Below are positions 47,742 to 61,203 of a stretch of DNA of 64,000 nt, one piece after another. The DNA comes from Macrocystis pyrifera. Its lineage: Eukaryota; Sar; Phaeophyceae; Laminariales; Laminariaceae. The DNA is taken from contig JASSKH010000028.1 in NCBI GenBank assembly GCA_031763025.1, forward strand, positions 6,335,324 through 6,399,323, written 5' to 3'. Position numbers and translations under genes: made by a program. Under the pieces are notes generated by a model. The model made no database searches, was not told the origin of the DNA, and worked only from the letters and a program-made list of their open reading frames with translations. Numbering within the stretch: the first letter of the stretch is position 1; every line of letters starts with the position of its first letter.

Positions 47742-50700
47742 ACCATAATACACGGAAGAAGCATTCATGGATTCCCGGCAGACCCCAGGTTCAGTGACAG
47801 TGGTATCTGATGGTGCTCAGGATGGACGATTATCAACGACAGCCACCACCGAAGGCAAGCACCAACGCTACAGCACAAAAGAAAACACAAACAACGAGTA
47901 CAACACAACACAGATGCTACCGCCCAACGACACAAAACACCAACACAAAACGATGTTACAACAGGCCTGCAATACGTGTCTACATGTACACCGCACTCTC
48001 GCCTGCAGTTAGAGGACGACCACGACCGCGGTAACTCAAAAGCAACCCCGGCAACATCAGTCACCGCCAACACACTACGTAAACGCCAACAACGAACAAC
48101 ATTGACGTCGACAGCGACAGGACTAGCATGAAAACCACCGTCACCAGCACCACCAACCAACAGCATCAACACCGACAAAACCACAATCCCCCATCCGACA
48201 CCGCCACCCAACAAAAATAACACGGGGAACACCGAAAACATGCCTAAAGGTACCGTACAACACTCTTGCCTGACTGAGCACCAACGAAGATACCCATCGC
48301 CAACACCATAAAAAGCACCATCACGATCAACACCGTCACCGTCAGCGCACCAATCCGACACTCATCGCCACCACCGCCACTCGGTTGCTTGGAGCACAAC
48401 CAAAAGGGCCGCTCACCATCAAGACCATCAACATCACGCTATCACCAACAAAACATGCACAACACCACCAACATCACCCGCAAAATAACACCAATACCGA
48501 CAACACTACCGTTACAACCGGACAACCGGCACACCAGCAACGCCACCATCACCAACATCAAAAACGTGCCTGTGCATGCATGTGTGCGTGTAAAACACGC
48601 TCTCGCCCGACTTGAGCACGACCGGAGTTACGCAACCCGAACAAGAACAAAAAAAAAAACGCCGCCAACACCGCCAACACCGCCAACACCGACACCAATA
48701 CCACCACTTACATGGCCGACACCGCCACTCGCCTGCTTGGCCATATGACCGAAGCCACTCAACCTCAAGGCCAAAAACATCGCCAACACCAACAACGGCC
48801 ACGAAACCAACACTAGCACCAATAAACAACTACAGCAGCAGCAGCAGCACCAATCACACCAAAAACGCCACCGACACCAAAAACACCAAAAACACCACCA
48901 CCGCTATCACCACCAAAAACACGCCTAAACATCCATGTGTAACAAAAACTCTTTCGCATGATTTGAGCATGGCCGACCGTATTCAATATCACCACCAACA
49001 CCAACACCACCAACACCGAAACCACCCCGAACCCACTGCCAGCACCAGCACCAGCACCGGCACGACAATAACCACACCAAAACAAAAAAACAAAAAAACT
49101 CACCAACACCACCACCACCACCACCACCACTCGCCTGCTTGAGCACAACCGAAGTCACTCCATCCTGCGGTCCCCCGACGTCTCCAAGCGACGCCGTGCA
49201 GGCTCCCGTCACCGAGTCCCACAGGCGTATGCGTCCATCGCCGCTCCCCGAGGCTATCATCGTCGACACCCAGTCTAACGAGTACACTTCGCTCTTCGGA
49301 TGCAGCAGCAACGCCAGAAGCATTTCCATTGGTTGCCATTGGTCGCCATTGCGTTTAGTATGTGTTGAGATATTCGAGATACAGAGGCGGAGAGTACAGA
49401 CATGCGATATGCAGAGAGACAGGCAGAGATACACATAGCAAGAGAGTGATGGAGGAGGAGGGGGGGGGAAAGAGAGAGAGGGAAAGAGAGGGAGAGAGGC
49501 GCAAGAGAGAGAGAGAGCGACAAAAATATACAAGCACAGGCAGAGACAAGAGGCAAGCGACAGGGAGTGAAAGGAAGAGGTGGTGAGATAAAAATATAAA
49601 AAATAGGTTGAGGGGAGCGTGACGGAGACGGGGTCAGTGAGAGCGGGTCACTACTGTGGGCCGGCGCGTTTACGATAGAAAAAAAAGACCAAAAAAAGGT
49701 CAAAATCTGACAAAAAAAACACACACACACAAGAAAAAAACAAAAATACCACGGAAGCCGACAAACAACTACTGCTCCTTTGCTGCTGTCACAAATACGT
49801 CAAGTGGTCACATCAATAGCCGACACTTTTTCAGCCAAACTGGTCGATCGTCCAATCCTTCAAGATTGCAAAAGCTGAGTGAGCCGAGTGAAGCGTCGGT
49901 CGGGGTCACGAGTCACGATTCACGGGCGGGTGTTCAGCAATTCTTCCTAGAAAAATATAACCCAAAAGCAAAGAGCCTCACTCGTGCTAGGGGGCAACTT
50001 AGCACTCAGAACCACAACGAGGTGTGTGAACACATGGGGATACATGGATTTTGGGTTCATCGTGGTTTCTGTTTCTTATTACATATGCCCACCCCGCAAC
50101 AGTACGCAAAGGCCAGGTGCATCGATTCTTCTGATAGTCAACACGATACCGCCAGCAGGGATTACGTTCCAGGATCACCGTTCGTGCCCAGGGTATTGTG
50201 AGGCGTGGCGCCTGTTTTTGCGCCGACCCCAGTGAGTGTCCAGGTAAGGTTTGACGACGCCACCAGATGCTACACGAACTGTCTTGTTTTTATTTTCATA
50301 TTTTTCCGCCTCCCATCTAGTAGCTTCGTCCTGGTTCCCCAGCTCCATCCCTTTCGGTCGCGCTACCAGGCACTCGCCCCGCCCCCCCCCCCCCCCCCCC
50401 CCTCCCTACTACGGGTGTGTGCTTTCATTTCTATGGCGAGAAGAGTTTAACGTTTCTTCCCTCATCGACTTGGTCGACTTGTGCATACGTACATATTTAC
50501 CTCGTACCCTGGTATATCGTACCACTCTGTCCCTACATACAAGGACCGTTTATACTTGATGTTAGTATTCAAACGGTCCTTGAATTTCGGGACATAGTGG
50601 AATCAGATTTTCGTAAAATCGCCCGTGACCGCGATTTGTTCAGAAGGTCTACAAAGCTGAAGGGCGTGAAAACTCCTGCTGAGTTGATCCGCGACGAAAA

Positions 50701-51500
50701 CCGCCTCCAGAGAAAAACCCCGACCACAAAACCCCCCCCCAAGAAAACCTACAAGGTATTACACCACACCAGGTATACCAACCAAAAATGACCCCCCTCC
50801 CCACCGACGAATAGCGCAAACTCGTCACCAATCATATTCATACATATCCCTCTCTGGACGGAAAAAAAGGACCACTTGGTCTTGATATTTGGTGTATAAA
50901 AGCTCTGAGTGGCATACGCTTGGAAATACGAGTTTTTGGTGACATTTTCGATCTCACGACCCTTGGTCACATAATTATTAATAGCTCAAAACATACCCAT
51001 ACATGTAATACACACAGCAGTAGCTGGAATGATAAGCGCACCTCGTGCCCGATAGCGTGATCGCCCCCTGCCGCCCCCCGTCTTCCCCCAGCAGCAAAAT
51101 CTTGGCGCTGTTCTTCTCCATCCCGGCCACGATGGAAAGCCCGTTGGGGCTGAAGCACACCGCTCGGACGTAAGGGTCCGCTTCCTGGTGCCCGTCCTCC
51201 TCTTGTTGAATTTGCTGCAAGTTTTTTTTGAGCCGCAATTTTTTTTTCACGCCAAAGCCAAAAAGCCATAATAGCCCAATAAGGGAACACAGCCGAAGCC
51301 CAAGCGACACCAAGCCATCGCCAAGCCATCGCCACGCCCAGCCAGCCATAGCCAGGCCACAGCCATGGTCACGCCCACGAGTCAGTCAGCGTCCAGCCGC
51401 CAATCAGTCGGTGTCGTTCCGCCCGCCAATATATATATGCGTTCGTTGAATAGTGTCCGTTCGTTGGTCAGCGTCCGTCCGTTCGTCGGTCAAGTGTCAT

Positions 51501-51531
<31 letters not shown>

Positions 51532-53725
51532 GCCCGTCGGTCAATGTGGACCCGTACGTCGGTTTGTCGGTACGTCAGTCGGTCGGTCGGTGAGTCCGAG
51601 AGTTGATCCATCGGGGGGGAAAGAAAAACAGACGCCGCCAAGGGTGAACAACAATAACAACAACAACAACAAAAGGAGACGGGCGAAAAAAAAAACGAGA
51701 GCGGGTTTTCTCGTGACAACAAGATTGAAACAAAAAAAATAGAATCAAAATCAAAGACAAGGTCGCACGACAAAAGCGAGATGAAGAGATCAAAATCAAC
51801 AGATCAGCAAGAAGGAAAAAAGAAAAGGAAACATAATCCACCGTTACTACGTACACGCGGTGTAAGATAATTCCAAGTACTTTTGAAAAAACGCGGGTGA
51901 AGCTCTGAATTCTGAAATGGGTTACGAGCTACGAGTACATCCAATGCGGGGAAACTCGACAGGAAACCTCTTTTGGCGTGGCAGCAGCGTGAAATGACGC
52001 CACGTGGCACGCGCGAAAGCAAAAGGCTTGGGAGTGAGTGCCGTCACATGGCCGTGAAAGAGAGTGAGCGTACTGCTGTACACCCATGCTTGCTTAAAAC
52101 ATTTTCGTTCTTTCAGCGAGGAACAACACAAAAAACGCCACGCCACACACTGTGGGGGAGGATGCCCCCCCCCCCCCAGATTAAGTTTATCATCGAGACA
52201 CAACACAAAAAACACCCCCTCCACCACTCTGGGGAGGACCCCACCCCACCCCCCCACCCTCCTTCCTCCCCCTACAGATAAAATTTTCGAGCGAAGTACA
52301 ACACAAGAAAAAAGCTCTTCCACCACCCTGTCAATCGCCCCCTCCACCTCCCCCGATCCTTCTCCCTCCCACCCCCCCGCCTCCACCGCCCTGCGAATCC
52401 CCCCCTGCACCATACATCATTTTTTAGCGGATTCCAAAGAAAAAAAAATCGCCTTCCACCACATGTGAACCCTAACCCTCCGGTCCTCTCGCCCCCCGTC
52501 TCGGTAGGATGCAGCTCGCCCTTCATGCGACTCGCTCAACACCCCACGGCGCTCCGCCTTCGGTGGAAGCAATGTCTGCCTGGTCGGTAAAAAACATGAC
52601 GTGCTCCGTCCCGGATTGTAGAGATGCAAGTGTCTATGGTCATAATACACGATTACCACGGCCATGCATGCCATGAGTACACCCCCCCCCCTTCCCCCCC
52701 ATCGATTCTCCTCTCTCCCATCCCCTCCCCCCACGATCCTAATAGACCCGCCCTCCACACCAGCCCCCCTCCCCTGACCGCCTCCCGGCCTCACCTTGCG
52801 GCAGACGTAGAGCTGCCGAAAGGTGGCAACGTCGAAGACTTTCACACACGAGTGGCTCCCCGCAGCGATCTTGGTACCGTCCGCGCTGAACCTCACGCAG
52901 CACACCACACTCTGATCAAGTAAAAAACAAAACAAAGCCCAACCCGAACCAAACCAAACCAAACCAAACCAACGCAGACACGCGAACAGCACAAACACGG
53001 GCACAGACACACGCACACAGCACCAACAGAAGGAGCGACGGGGTGGAGGCGAAGGCAGGGTGGGAGTGGGCAGGGGTTAAGGCTGGGGAGTGGGGAGGGG
53101 TGAAAGAAGCGGGACCAGGTATTTTAAGCGAACGGGCGGGAACGCGTTATCAGGGCAAACAAAACCCTCATCCACACCTCGCTCTATCCCTCCCCTCTTT
53201 TCGACTCGGGTCCCGGTGGCTGCACCTTGGCCGACTGGTCGATCGAATGGTTGATTCATTGATTGGTTGGTTGGTTACGTGTGTCCTCCGGGGATTTTAT
53301 AGGGGATCGGGGGCGGAGGGAGGAGGGGAGTTTACCAGTAGGGTGTTTGCGTTCATCCAATTTGGTTGGGATAAAAAAATACATTCAAAACCGACAAAAA
53401 TGAGGAGTTGATTGGGCTAAAACAGGTGTAATCAGAAACTTTTTCCCCGTCTCCCAACCAACCCACAGAGTTACCCAATTTAAGAAAAATTCGGTCGCGA
53501 ACGTCATTTTCGGTCACTTTCCCCCCAGCTGTACTCAATACCTAGCCATCGGGCGAAAGAAACGAAACACACGAAAAAAATCTAAGTGAAAGCTTACAAG
53601 GAGACGAATTCCGACAAAAAAATCCACGATCTCACACAGCTGCGTATCGTTTCTTCAGTTCTGTTTTCTTTTGTAAAACAAAGAAAACGACGAAGAATCG
53701 GCCACTGCCGCTGTTCTTGCTGTTC

Positions 53726-53766
<41 letters not shown>

Positions 53767-56700
53767 ATACGGTCACTTTCTTTTCGGCGGTGGCCGACTC
53801 CCGGGCGAGTGCCGACCGCCGACAACTGCTGTAGACTCCGTGGCGCAAACTCTGCACCCAAACCTAAAAACGGCGTACGGTATGTAGGCACAGATCATGC
53901 GTGCTGGTTGGTGTATGATAATACACCGGAACGACATGTTCCAGCATCCGCTGCTTTTTCTGCTGCATGACACTGACAGCCTCCTATCATACACGCTACG
54001 TACACGCTACGTACCTGGTACCCGATACAGTATTACAAATACACCCGCGAATACAGATCACGAGTACATACATAGCAAGGCTAAGGATGCCATCGTTCAT
54101 CTTCCACTATTTAGTATTACGGGGGACTCTAGCAAATAGGACCAAATAGTGTTGGTAAAAACAGCGAAATATATATATTATATATATATATATATATAGG
54201 TTTTTGTGTATACCGTAGGTCCTATTGAATCTGGTCCCCCGTAATAGCTCGTTGCGATATTCTTGACCGCGGTCACGACAAAAGGTGCCCCAAAAGGTGG
54301 CACACCCCGAACAGATGATGTATCTGATCTATCTGATCTGTCTACAGCAGATGATCTAGTTCCTCATCTACCGTTGTGTGAGAGGTTGTGCAGGATCTGC
54401 TTGATAGGGCAGATCATCCAACACAGGAAGCATGTCCCAGAACAGAACATGCAGATTGTATACTCTGACCCGTCAACATTTCAAGCACAGATCCAACCCA
54501 GGAAGCAACGTTCCTGCAGCAGTATCATCACGCACATCGCACGGCTCCCACAACCCGCAAACGCGAGCTGGATCATACAGACTAGGCATCTATCTGCCAC
54601 GTAAAAAATATCTAGAGACTAGACAAGCATGTGAGGAAACCGGCGGTCTGTTCGACGTGTGACATGTGTGAAATCATACACGTCATACAAATCACACAAA
54701 TCACACAAATCATATATAGTAGGCAAATACCTGGTACATCTTAATCGAGGCGCTCACACCAGGAAGACAGTTTCACGACCTACTGCTGCTCTATTAATAG
54801 TAATAGTGCAGTGTATAAACGCAAAAAAAGAGGACACCCATCGTGATAAAGCATACCGGTACATTTATTATATAATATCACGTGCGACAAAGAAAAAAGT
54901 ACAAGGTGCACGGCATGCCACTGGTGCCATGATATACCCGGTACATGCACGCAACGATACGAGCGTGGGTAAAATTTTTACGGCGCGTACCATCACGTGA
55001 TACCACGCATATCATATGCCAGTCGTTAATCCCAGGTGTGTACCCAGGACGTCTACATATCTCGGGGGGCTTTCGTACCATTATTGACAGGTGCATTCAT
55101 ACTACCGCACGTATAAACACAATGTCACACTCATCATGCAGCAGTATACATCAGAATATACATATGGACGTGTCTACTATATTGCTCTAGAGATTTTTAA
55201 GGGCTATATTGATCTCATAGCAGTACGGTTACAGGGTAGGAGAGGGGAGGCTAGGCTAGGGTGTGACAGGATAGGGCAAGACGGGGCAGGTAGGGTAGGG
55301 TTTGGTATGGTAAGGTGGGGTGGGGTAGGGTAGGGCAGGTAGGGTTACGGCAGGGCAGGGTAGGGTAAGAAACGAATTCATCAATGAATGGACCGGACGG
55401 AGAGGCGAGCGGTGACTTGCGAGGGCGGCGGCTACAAGCTTGGTTGTGTGTTGTTTGCGTCGTATCGTAAGTATCAACTTGTCCGTCCTAAGCTTCGTGA
55501 ACCAAACCTACATGCCAAAACCTGTGCCATATCGTTGCGTCAGTCGCGTGTTCTGATTTTTTCACTGACTCGATAATTCCGCGTGAAAGGTACAGAGTGC
55601 CCCTGGCACTGCAGTACTGTGGGCACCCTATTAATAGTTCGTTTCAAAAACACGGGAATTCTGGAGCTAAAAGCGGTCAAAACGGCTTGTTCCACTCATG
55701 CTAAAACCTACCCGCGTGCATACACATATATTGCCCACCACAGATAAGAGCAAAATGCCCTCAAGTGCGCGTGCTTCGGCTCATCACGGGGAGTTCTTCT
55801 TAACTCGAGGTACCCACCGCACTACTCTTGTACTGCTGTACCATGGTATTATACTAGGTATCGGTGGGTCACCACGCGGCTCCCTGACCCCCTCGACAGC
55901 TACCAGGGACAGGGTGTAAGTGTTTTATTAATTTCATCTACTGGTCAGCTACTCTCAATAGATAGTACCAGGCAACGGTGAACACGACGGTGATATATAG
56001 CGATTCTGTTGCTTTCAAACCTGAAACGATTTGTAGACAACCCCCAAAAACCTACACACAGCAGTAGAACGCGCGATGGAATTATCACACCAAGCTTGCG
56101 CATACAGATGAGTTAGGAATAAATTTTCGATCTCAGACCTATGCCAATGCCAACCCGAAGTATCAATAAAAAGTTTGAATTCCAAAGATACCCGCCAAAA
56201 AAAAATTAAAACACGCTTCCTATGGGCACGTTCAGGAAAAAAAAAAAGTTGCCAACTTTTGGAAAAGCCCGCAAAAAGCAAATCTGGGGCCGATGTTGGG
56301 CCAAGATCGGCCTGAGAAAAACTCAGGCCGATCTTTGGTTCGAAGCGGCGACATTCCGAGTCCTCGACAGACATCGATCGACGATTGCGTCATGAATTCT
56401 GACCGGAGTGCGCTCGTTAGGGGCTCCGACCCACCCTTGGGTCACCGTCTTCACACAATGGCCAGTGACGTGCGGCGGGCGCTGGCCAGGCGTACGATAA
56501 AAAAACAAATAGCCGCTGGTGTGTACAAAACAGAAGACAAAATTTCTCCCATCTGTCTCGAATGGCAAAAAAAAACAGGCTTTTTTTCAGGTTTGGGAGG
56601 ATACCGCAGGACGCCGCCGGCAAGCTCTCGCCCCCTAGAGCATGTATTCACTTTCTATCTTCGACGCCGTCATCTATACTCGTTGGCCTTGCCCGGTAAG

Positions 56701-59700
56701 CGAGTTGACCTTGGGCTGAGTCTACATCGAGATCGAGCATCTATATATCGTCGCACGAGCTGATTTTTATCAGCGTGTTGGCAATTTGCAACGAGAGAAA
56801 ACAAATTGCGCCGCCTGCAGCCGTTGGAAAAAGAAAAAGAAAAAATCAAACATTTTTTCCCTTTTTTCCCACAGCGGCGGTACGAGGATATTTTCGGCTG
56901 TTTTTTTGAAGCAATATTCTTGAAAAAAAACTTTCGGACTTCGCGTTTCCATTGGCATAGGTCTCACAGCTTCGTTTTTTTTTTCTTCTTCGTGTACCTG
57001 GTATACCGTGCGAGCATGGGGAGATTCGAAATTTCCAGCGTGTTTGTGCAGTATACACAAGAACTTTTGTTTCCTCTCGAAATTTCGCGTGACCATATCC
57101 TTCTTTTCGACCGTCAGAACAGCAGCGGCGTTTCTTATGGCAACCTCTCGTTCGTGGCTTTCGAGCTGAAAAAAACGACGACTCCAACCTGTACCGGAGA
57201 GAGGCTGTCTACTGACGTGATACAAGCAGCGGCCAGAGGACACTGAACAACACTCATACCATACACCTTGAAAATGCAAACAGTTCCTACATACAAATAA
57301 ACCTTACACCCTGCAAAGCGACAAACAAGAAACCTGGGGTGGCTTGTGGCTTGTGGAGAGGTAGGTGTCATCAAATCTGAACGCCGTATACCTGGTACGT
57401 ACGTAAGGATGCGGTTTATCGCATCGCAGAGGGGTGTGATTCGGCTGCAAGCGCTCGGTTCATCTCGACAGCGGGAAGGTTGCCCATACCGGCGACGGCG
57501 TTTTCGGAAAACATCTGGTACAGAGCCCACCCGAAAACGGAATGTTTGACCTTGGCGCCCACTACAGTACCATCACCGTGGACAAAACAAGCGCGGAAAA
57601 AAAACGATCGCACTCCCCTGTGCGATAACCCGCATGTTCACGTATAGGAGGGGTGATTGGGGAGGGGATGGGGGATATATATATATACGAAGTACTGGTA
57701 CGTGGTACAATGCATGTGGTGTTTATTAAACAGAGCGAGCGAGCGTGTTGGTGGGGGTTGAAGGTACTCTGGAGAGAAACGAAGACCACAGCGGGTGTCC
57801 GATAATCAAAGCATTCCGGCAGAGCATAATCTGCCAAAAGTTGGTTCGGTGAAACTTGCGGCCGTATCGACTACTGACTGTTCTCGCCGTGCGACAATAT
57901 GAGTTGCAGCACGTAGAAGGCTTCGCACGTGGGACAGAAAGACGATCTACATATAGATCATCCACACATAGATCATGTACTGCTGCAGGGTCCTATCCCG
58001 CCGTTTATGCGACGTTGTGCGGTATCCGTACAGTAGAATTAATACTAACAGTACACATCCAACCCAGGAAACATGTCCTACTGCTGTAGGTCATGCAGGT
58101 TTATACGACTCCCACGCGGCACTATGAGCTAGATCGTACATACCAGGAACAGATGATCTATCTGATCCATCTATCTGTCTTGAAATATCTGATGTAGATC
58201 ATTAAATGCTGATATGATCTGCACATATGTGATGTATCCGAGGCGCGGAAGATCTAGTATCGGAGAAAGGGCTGGGTTCCATCCACACTATCGCAACGTT
58301 CTTGGCATAATCGCTTGTCGGCTTCCTGTACTGTAGTCCTCCGCAAAACCCCTTTTGAATTTTTCTCTGCACCTCTTTTCAAACGGAGAGCGCCGGCAAC
58401 GTTGCAGCAGACTATTCATAATACTCTGTAGACTGGCTGTATGCTGGTAAGCCTAGTCTAGATCTTTTTAGATCTAGTTGACAGCACTCATTAACGGGAA
58501 ACCTCTTTTTTTTTTTAATCGAAAACCAGAGCAACAGGAATGGCGCGAACATATTTTGTCTTCTTGATACTACCCCGGTAAATAGCAACGAATCCTGGTG
58601 TGGGAAGTAGTAAAGTCTCACCGAAGCCGTGCGGCAGAAACCAAACCGAAACCGAAAAACAAAAAAAAAAAACCGGTCTCCCGTAGTGATCGGGAATCGG
58701 AATCGATCGGTCGGTAGTTTTGTTGGTCTCTCCGAGCGACGGAGAGATAAACCACCAACGCCCCAACGGGTAGGGCGGACCGTACATAACTGGACCAAGT
58801 CCGGCAGACACCCATCATCACAGCCTGGGTTTTTGTGAGTGGGTGAGCTCGCGCGAGTCTCACACTACCCGCAGGAGATAACTCTCCCGGGGCGGCCATC
58901 TCCACCGCAGCTGCCCCTCTCGGGGGTCAGGTCGGGCCAACATGCTCACGCGCCAGTGGTAAAGGCGGCCGGGTTCTGCTGCTGTTGCAACGGAAGTGAC
59001 GGATAAAAATTGAGAAACGACTCTCAGGTCATCTAAACGCAGGAAGCGTGGTGAGGGGTGAGCTTTATGTTCACCAAATCCACCGTGAAATCCGAGAATA
59101 TTCGAAAACAAAAAAAAAAAAAAAACAGCAAAAGTGAATCAAAAGAGAGAACCCCGAAAATTCCTCCTAAGAAACAAGAAAACACACCAAAGCTATTAAT
59201 ATTAATAGTAGTACCACACATGTACATATATAGCCGGCGTCCCCGGTGGCTTGGTAGGTGGTCCGCGTGCCTGTCAAGATCAATTTCGTGGGTTCAAGTC
59301 CCACCGAGTGCATGCTCATAGGGACTTTTTCTTGCACAAAAAATTGATAAGCGGAAAGCGCGAAGCGTGAGTTGGCTACATTCGATGAAAATCGACGAGC
59401 AGTGGGAATGCTGAAATGAACCCTATGCGCGACAAAAATAAAGGCACGTACCGGGGGGGAGAAGGGACGACACCTGTGACCACGGCTTGCCCAGAAGATC
59501 GTCGAGGGTATAAAACCTCCTACGAGTGGGCTGGGAAGTAAAAGTGATGGATAAAAAAAATAAAAAAAAATAAATATATATATATAGGAGAGGGCTGATC
59601 AACCATTTCGTGGATGAAACTGGGCCAAGTCGTAAACACTAACATCTCTGACCGAAATTATAAGGACTGTTTCGATACTAATATCATATCAAAACCGTCC

Positions 59701-60981
59701 TTGCATTTACGTAAACACTGCCTGAGGTGTAGTATAAACGTTTACACGGAACCACACGCCATGTGACGCCTTCATCATACATACGACATACGACGGCACG
59801 ACGCGGCACATGCCGCCTTCATCGTATATACGACGGCAAGACCCGACAGGCCTCCCAAGAGGGGCACAGCGGAAAAAACCCTACTCTTAAAACTTTCAGA
59901 TATTTCATAAGAATAGGTGCCATAGTTGATTTTACGCCGGCGATTATCATCATGCCTCTTTTATATTAATACCAGGTAGTTTTTTTTTTTTTTTTTTTTT
60001 CATCATCACTTTTACTTTCCAGCCCACTCGTAGGAGGTTTTACCCTCGACAATCGTCTGGACAAGCCGTGGTCACAGGTGTCGTCCCTTCTCCCCCCCGG
60101 TACGTGCCTTTAGTTTTTATCGCGCATAGGGTTCAGCATTCCCACTGCTGGTCGATTTTCATCGAATGTATAGCTAACTCACGCTCTCGCGCTTTCCGCT
60201 AATCAATTTTATGCAAGAAAAAGTCCCTAGGAGTATGCACTCGGTGAGACTCGAACTCACGAAATTGATCTTGATAGGCTCGCGGACCACCTACCAAGGC
60301 ACCGGGGACGCCGGTGTATAGTACGACAGCACAGCAGTGTTAATATTAATAGTATAATAACACTAACGTGGTATTAATAGTCGTGTTAGGTGCAGGCCAG
60401 AAAACGAAAACGCCTCTCTTGGCCCTTTTAGGCCTGCGGTATTCGCGTTTGGGGGACAAACTACTTTAAAAAGAGCGGTTTATCCCCAAAATTTGAACTG
60501 CAGTTCCAAGAGGCCTGACTAGCCTTCTCTCTTAGTCCTGTGAGAGTCTAATTTCAAGCGATTTGTCCGCATAACGGGAGGGCGTTCCAATAGGCGTTTT
60601 CAAGTCGGGGTGCCCACAACTGCAACACGAACGCGCCCGCACCCGCTCTTTTCGCTCCACAAAATCGCTGAAGTCTGCCCGATAACATCGCAGCGAGGCC
60701 TTGATGCCACCCTCCCCGCCCCCCCCCGCCCCTTCCCTCCTCCAGCCCTTCGCCGAAATCAAAACCATAAAGTGTGGGTGGCGCGGTCAGAAAAAATCGA
60801 GCAAGAAAAAACCGAAACAGACGGGAGAAGCAACAGCCCAACCACGGCTCTGCTTTTGTATGCTCGTGCACGTGGCTTGTGTTGTTGTGTTATGATATCA
60901 TTCTGCTGCTGTCTCGTGAGATCAACGACAGACCCATATCAAAATCGAATTTACAGAAATGCCCCACCCAGCGAAAAAGAG

Positions 60982-61014
<33 letters not shown>

Positions 61015-61164
61015 GATCCCTACTCGCAGGAATCAACTTATTAATTTCGGAGCATTAAAATATACGTACGTACCAGGAAAAATCAGGTACGGTAACGGTC
61101 TTCATTCAATACCTGGTACCATACAATACGCAAGCTATTATATATAGGACACCCCCCCCAAACG

Positions 61165-61203
<39 letters not shown>

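Noticed and set aside
47767-49148. His/Thr/Gln-rich plus-strand and Val/Gly-rich minus-strand ORFs
   Set aside because: They fall in an intronic ACC/AAC array between two well-supported TUP1 exons; no conserved domain.
47994-49160. CRISPR-like array
   Set aside because: Repeated blocks are degenerate, unevenly spaced and eukaryotic intronic; they copy an exon boundary instead of flanking unique spacers of fixed length.
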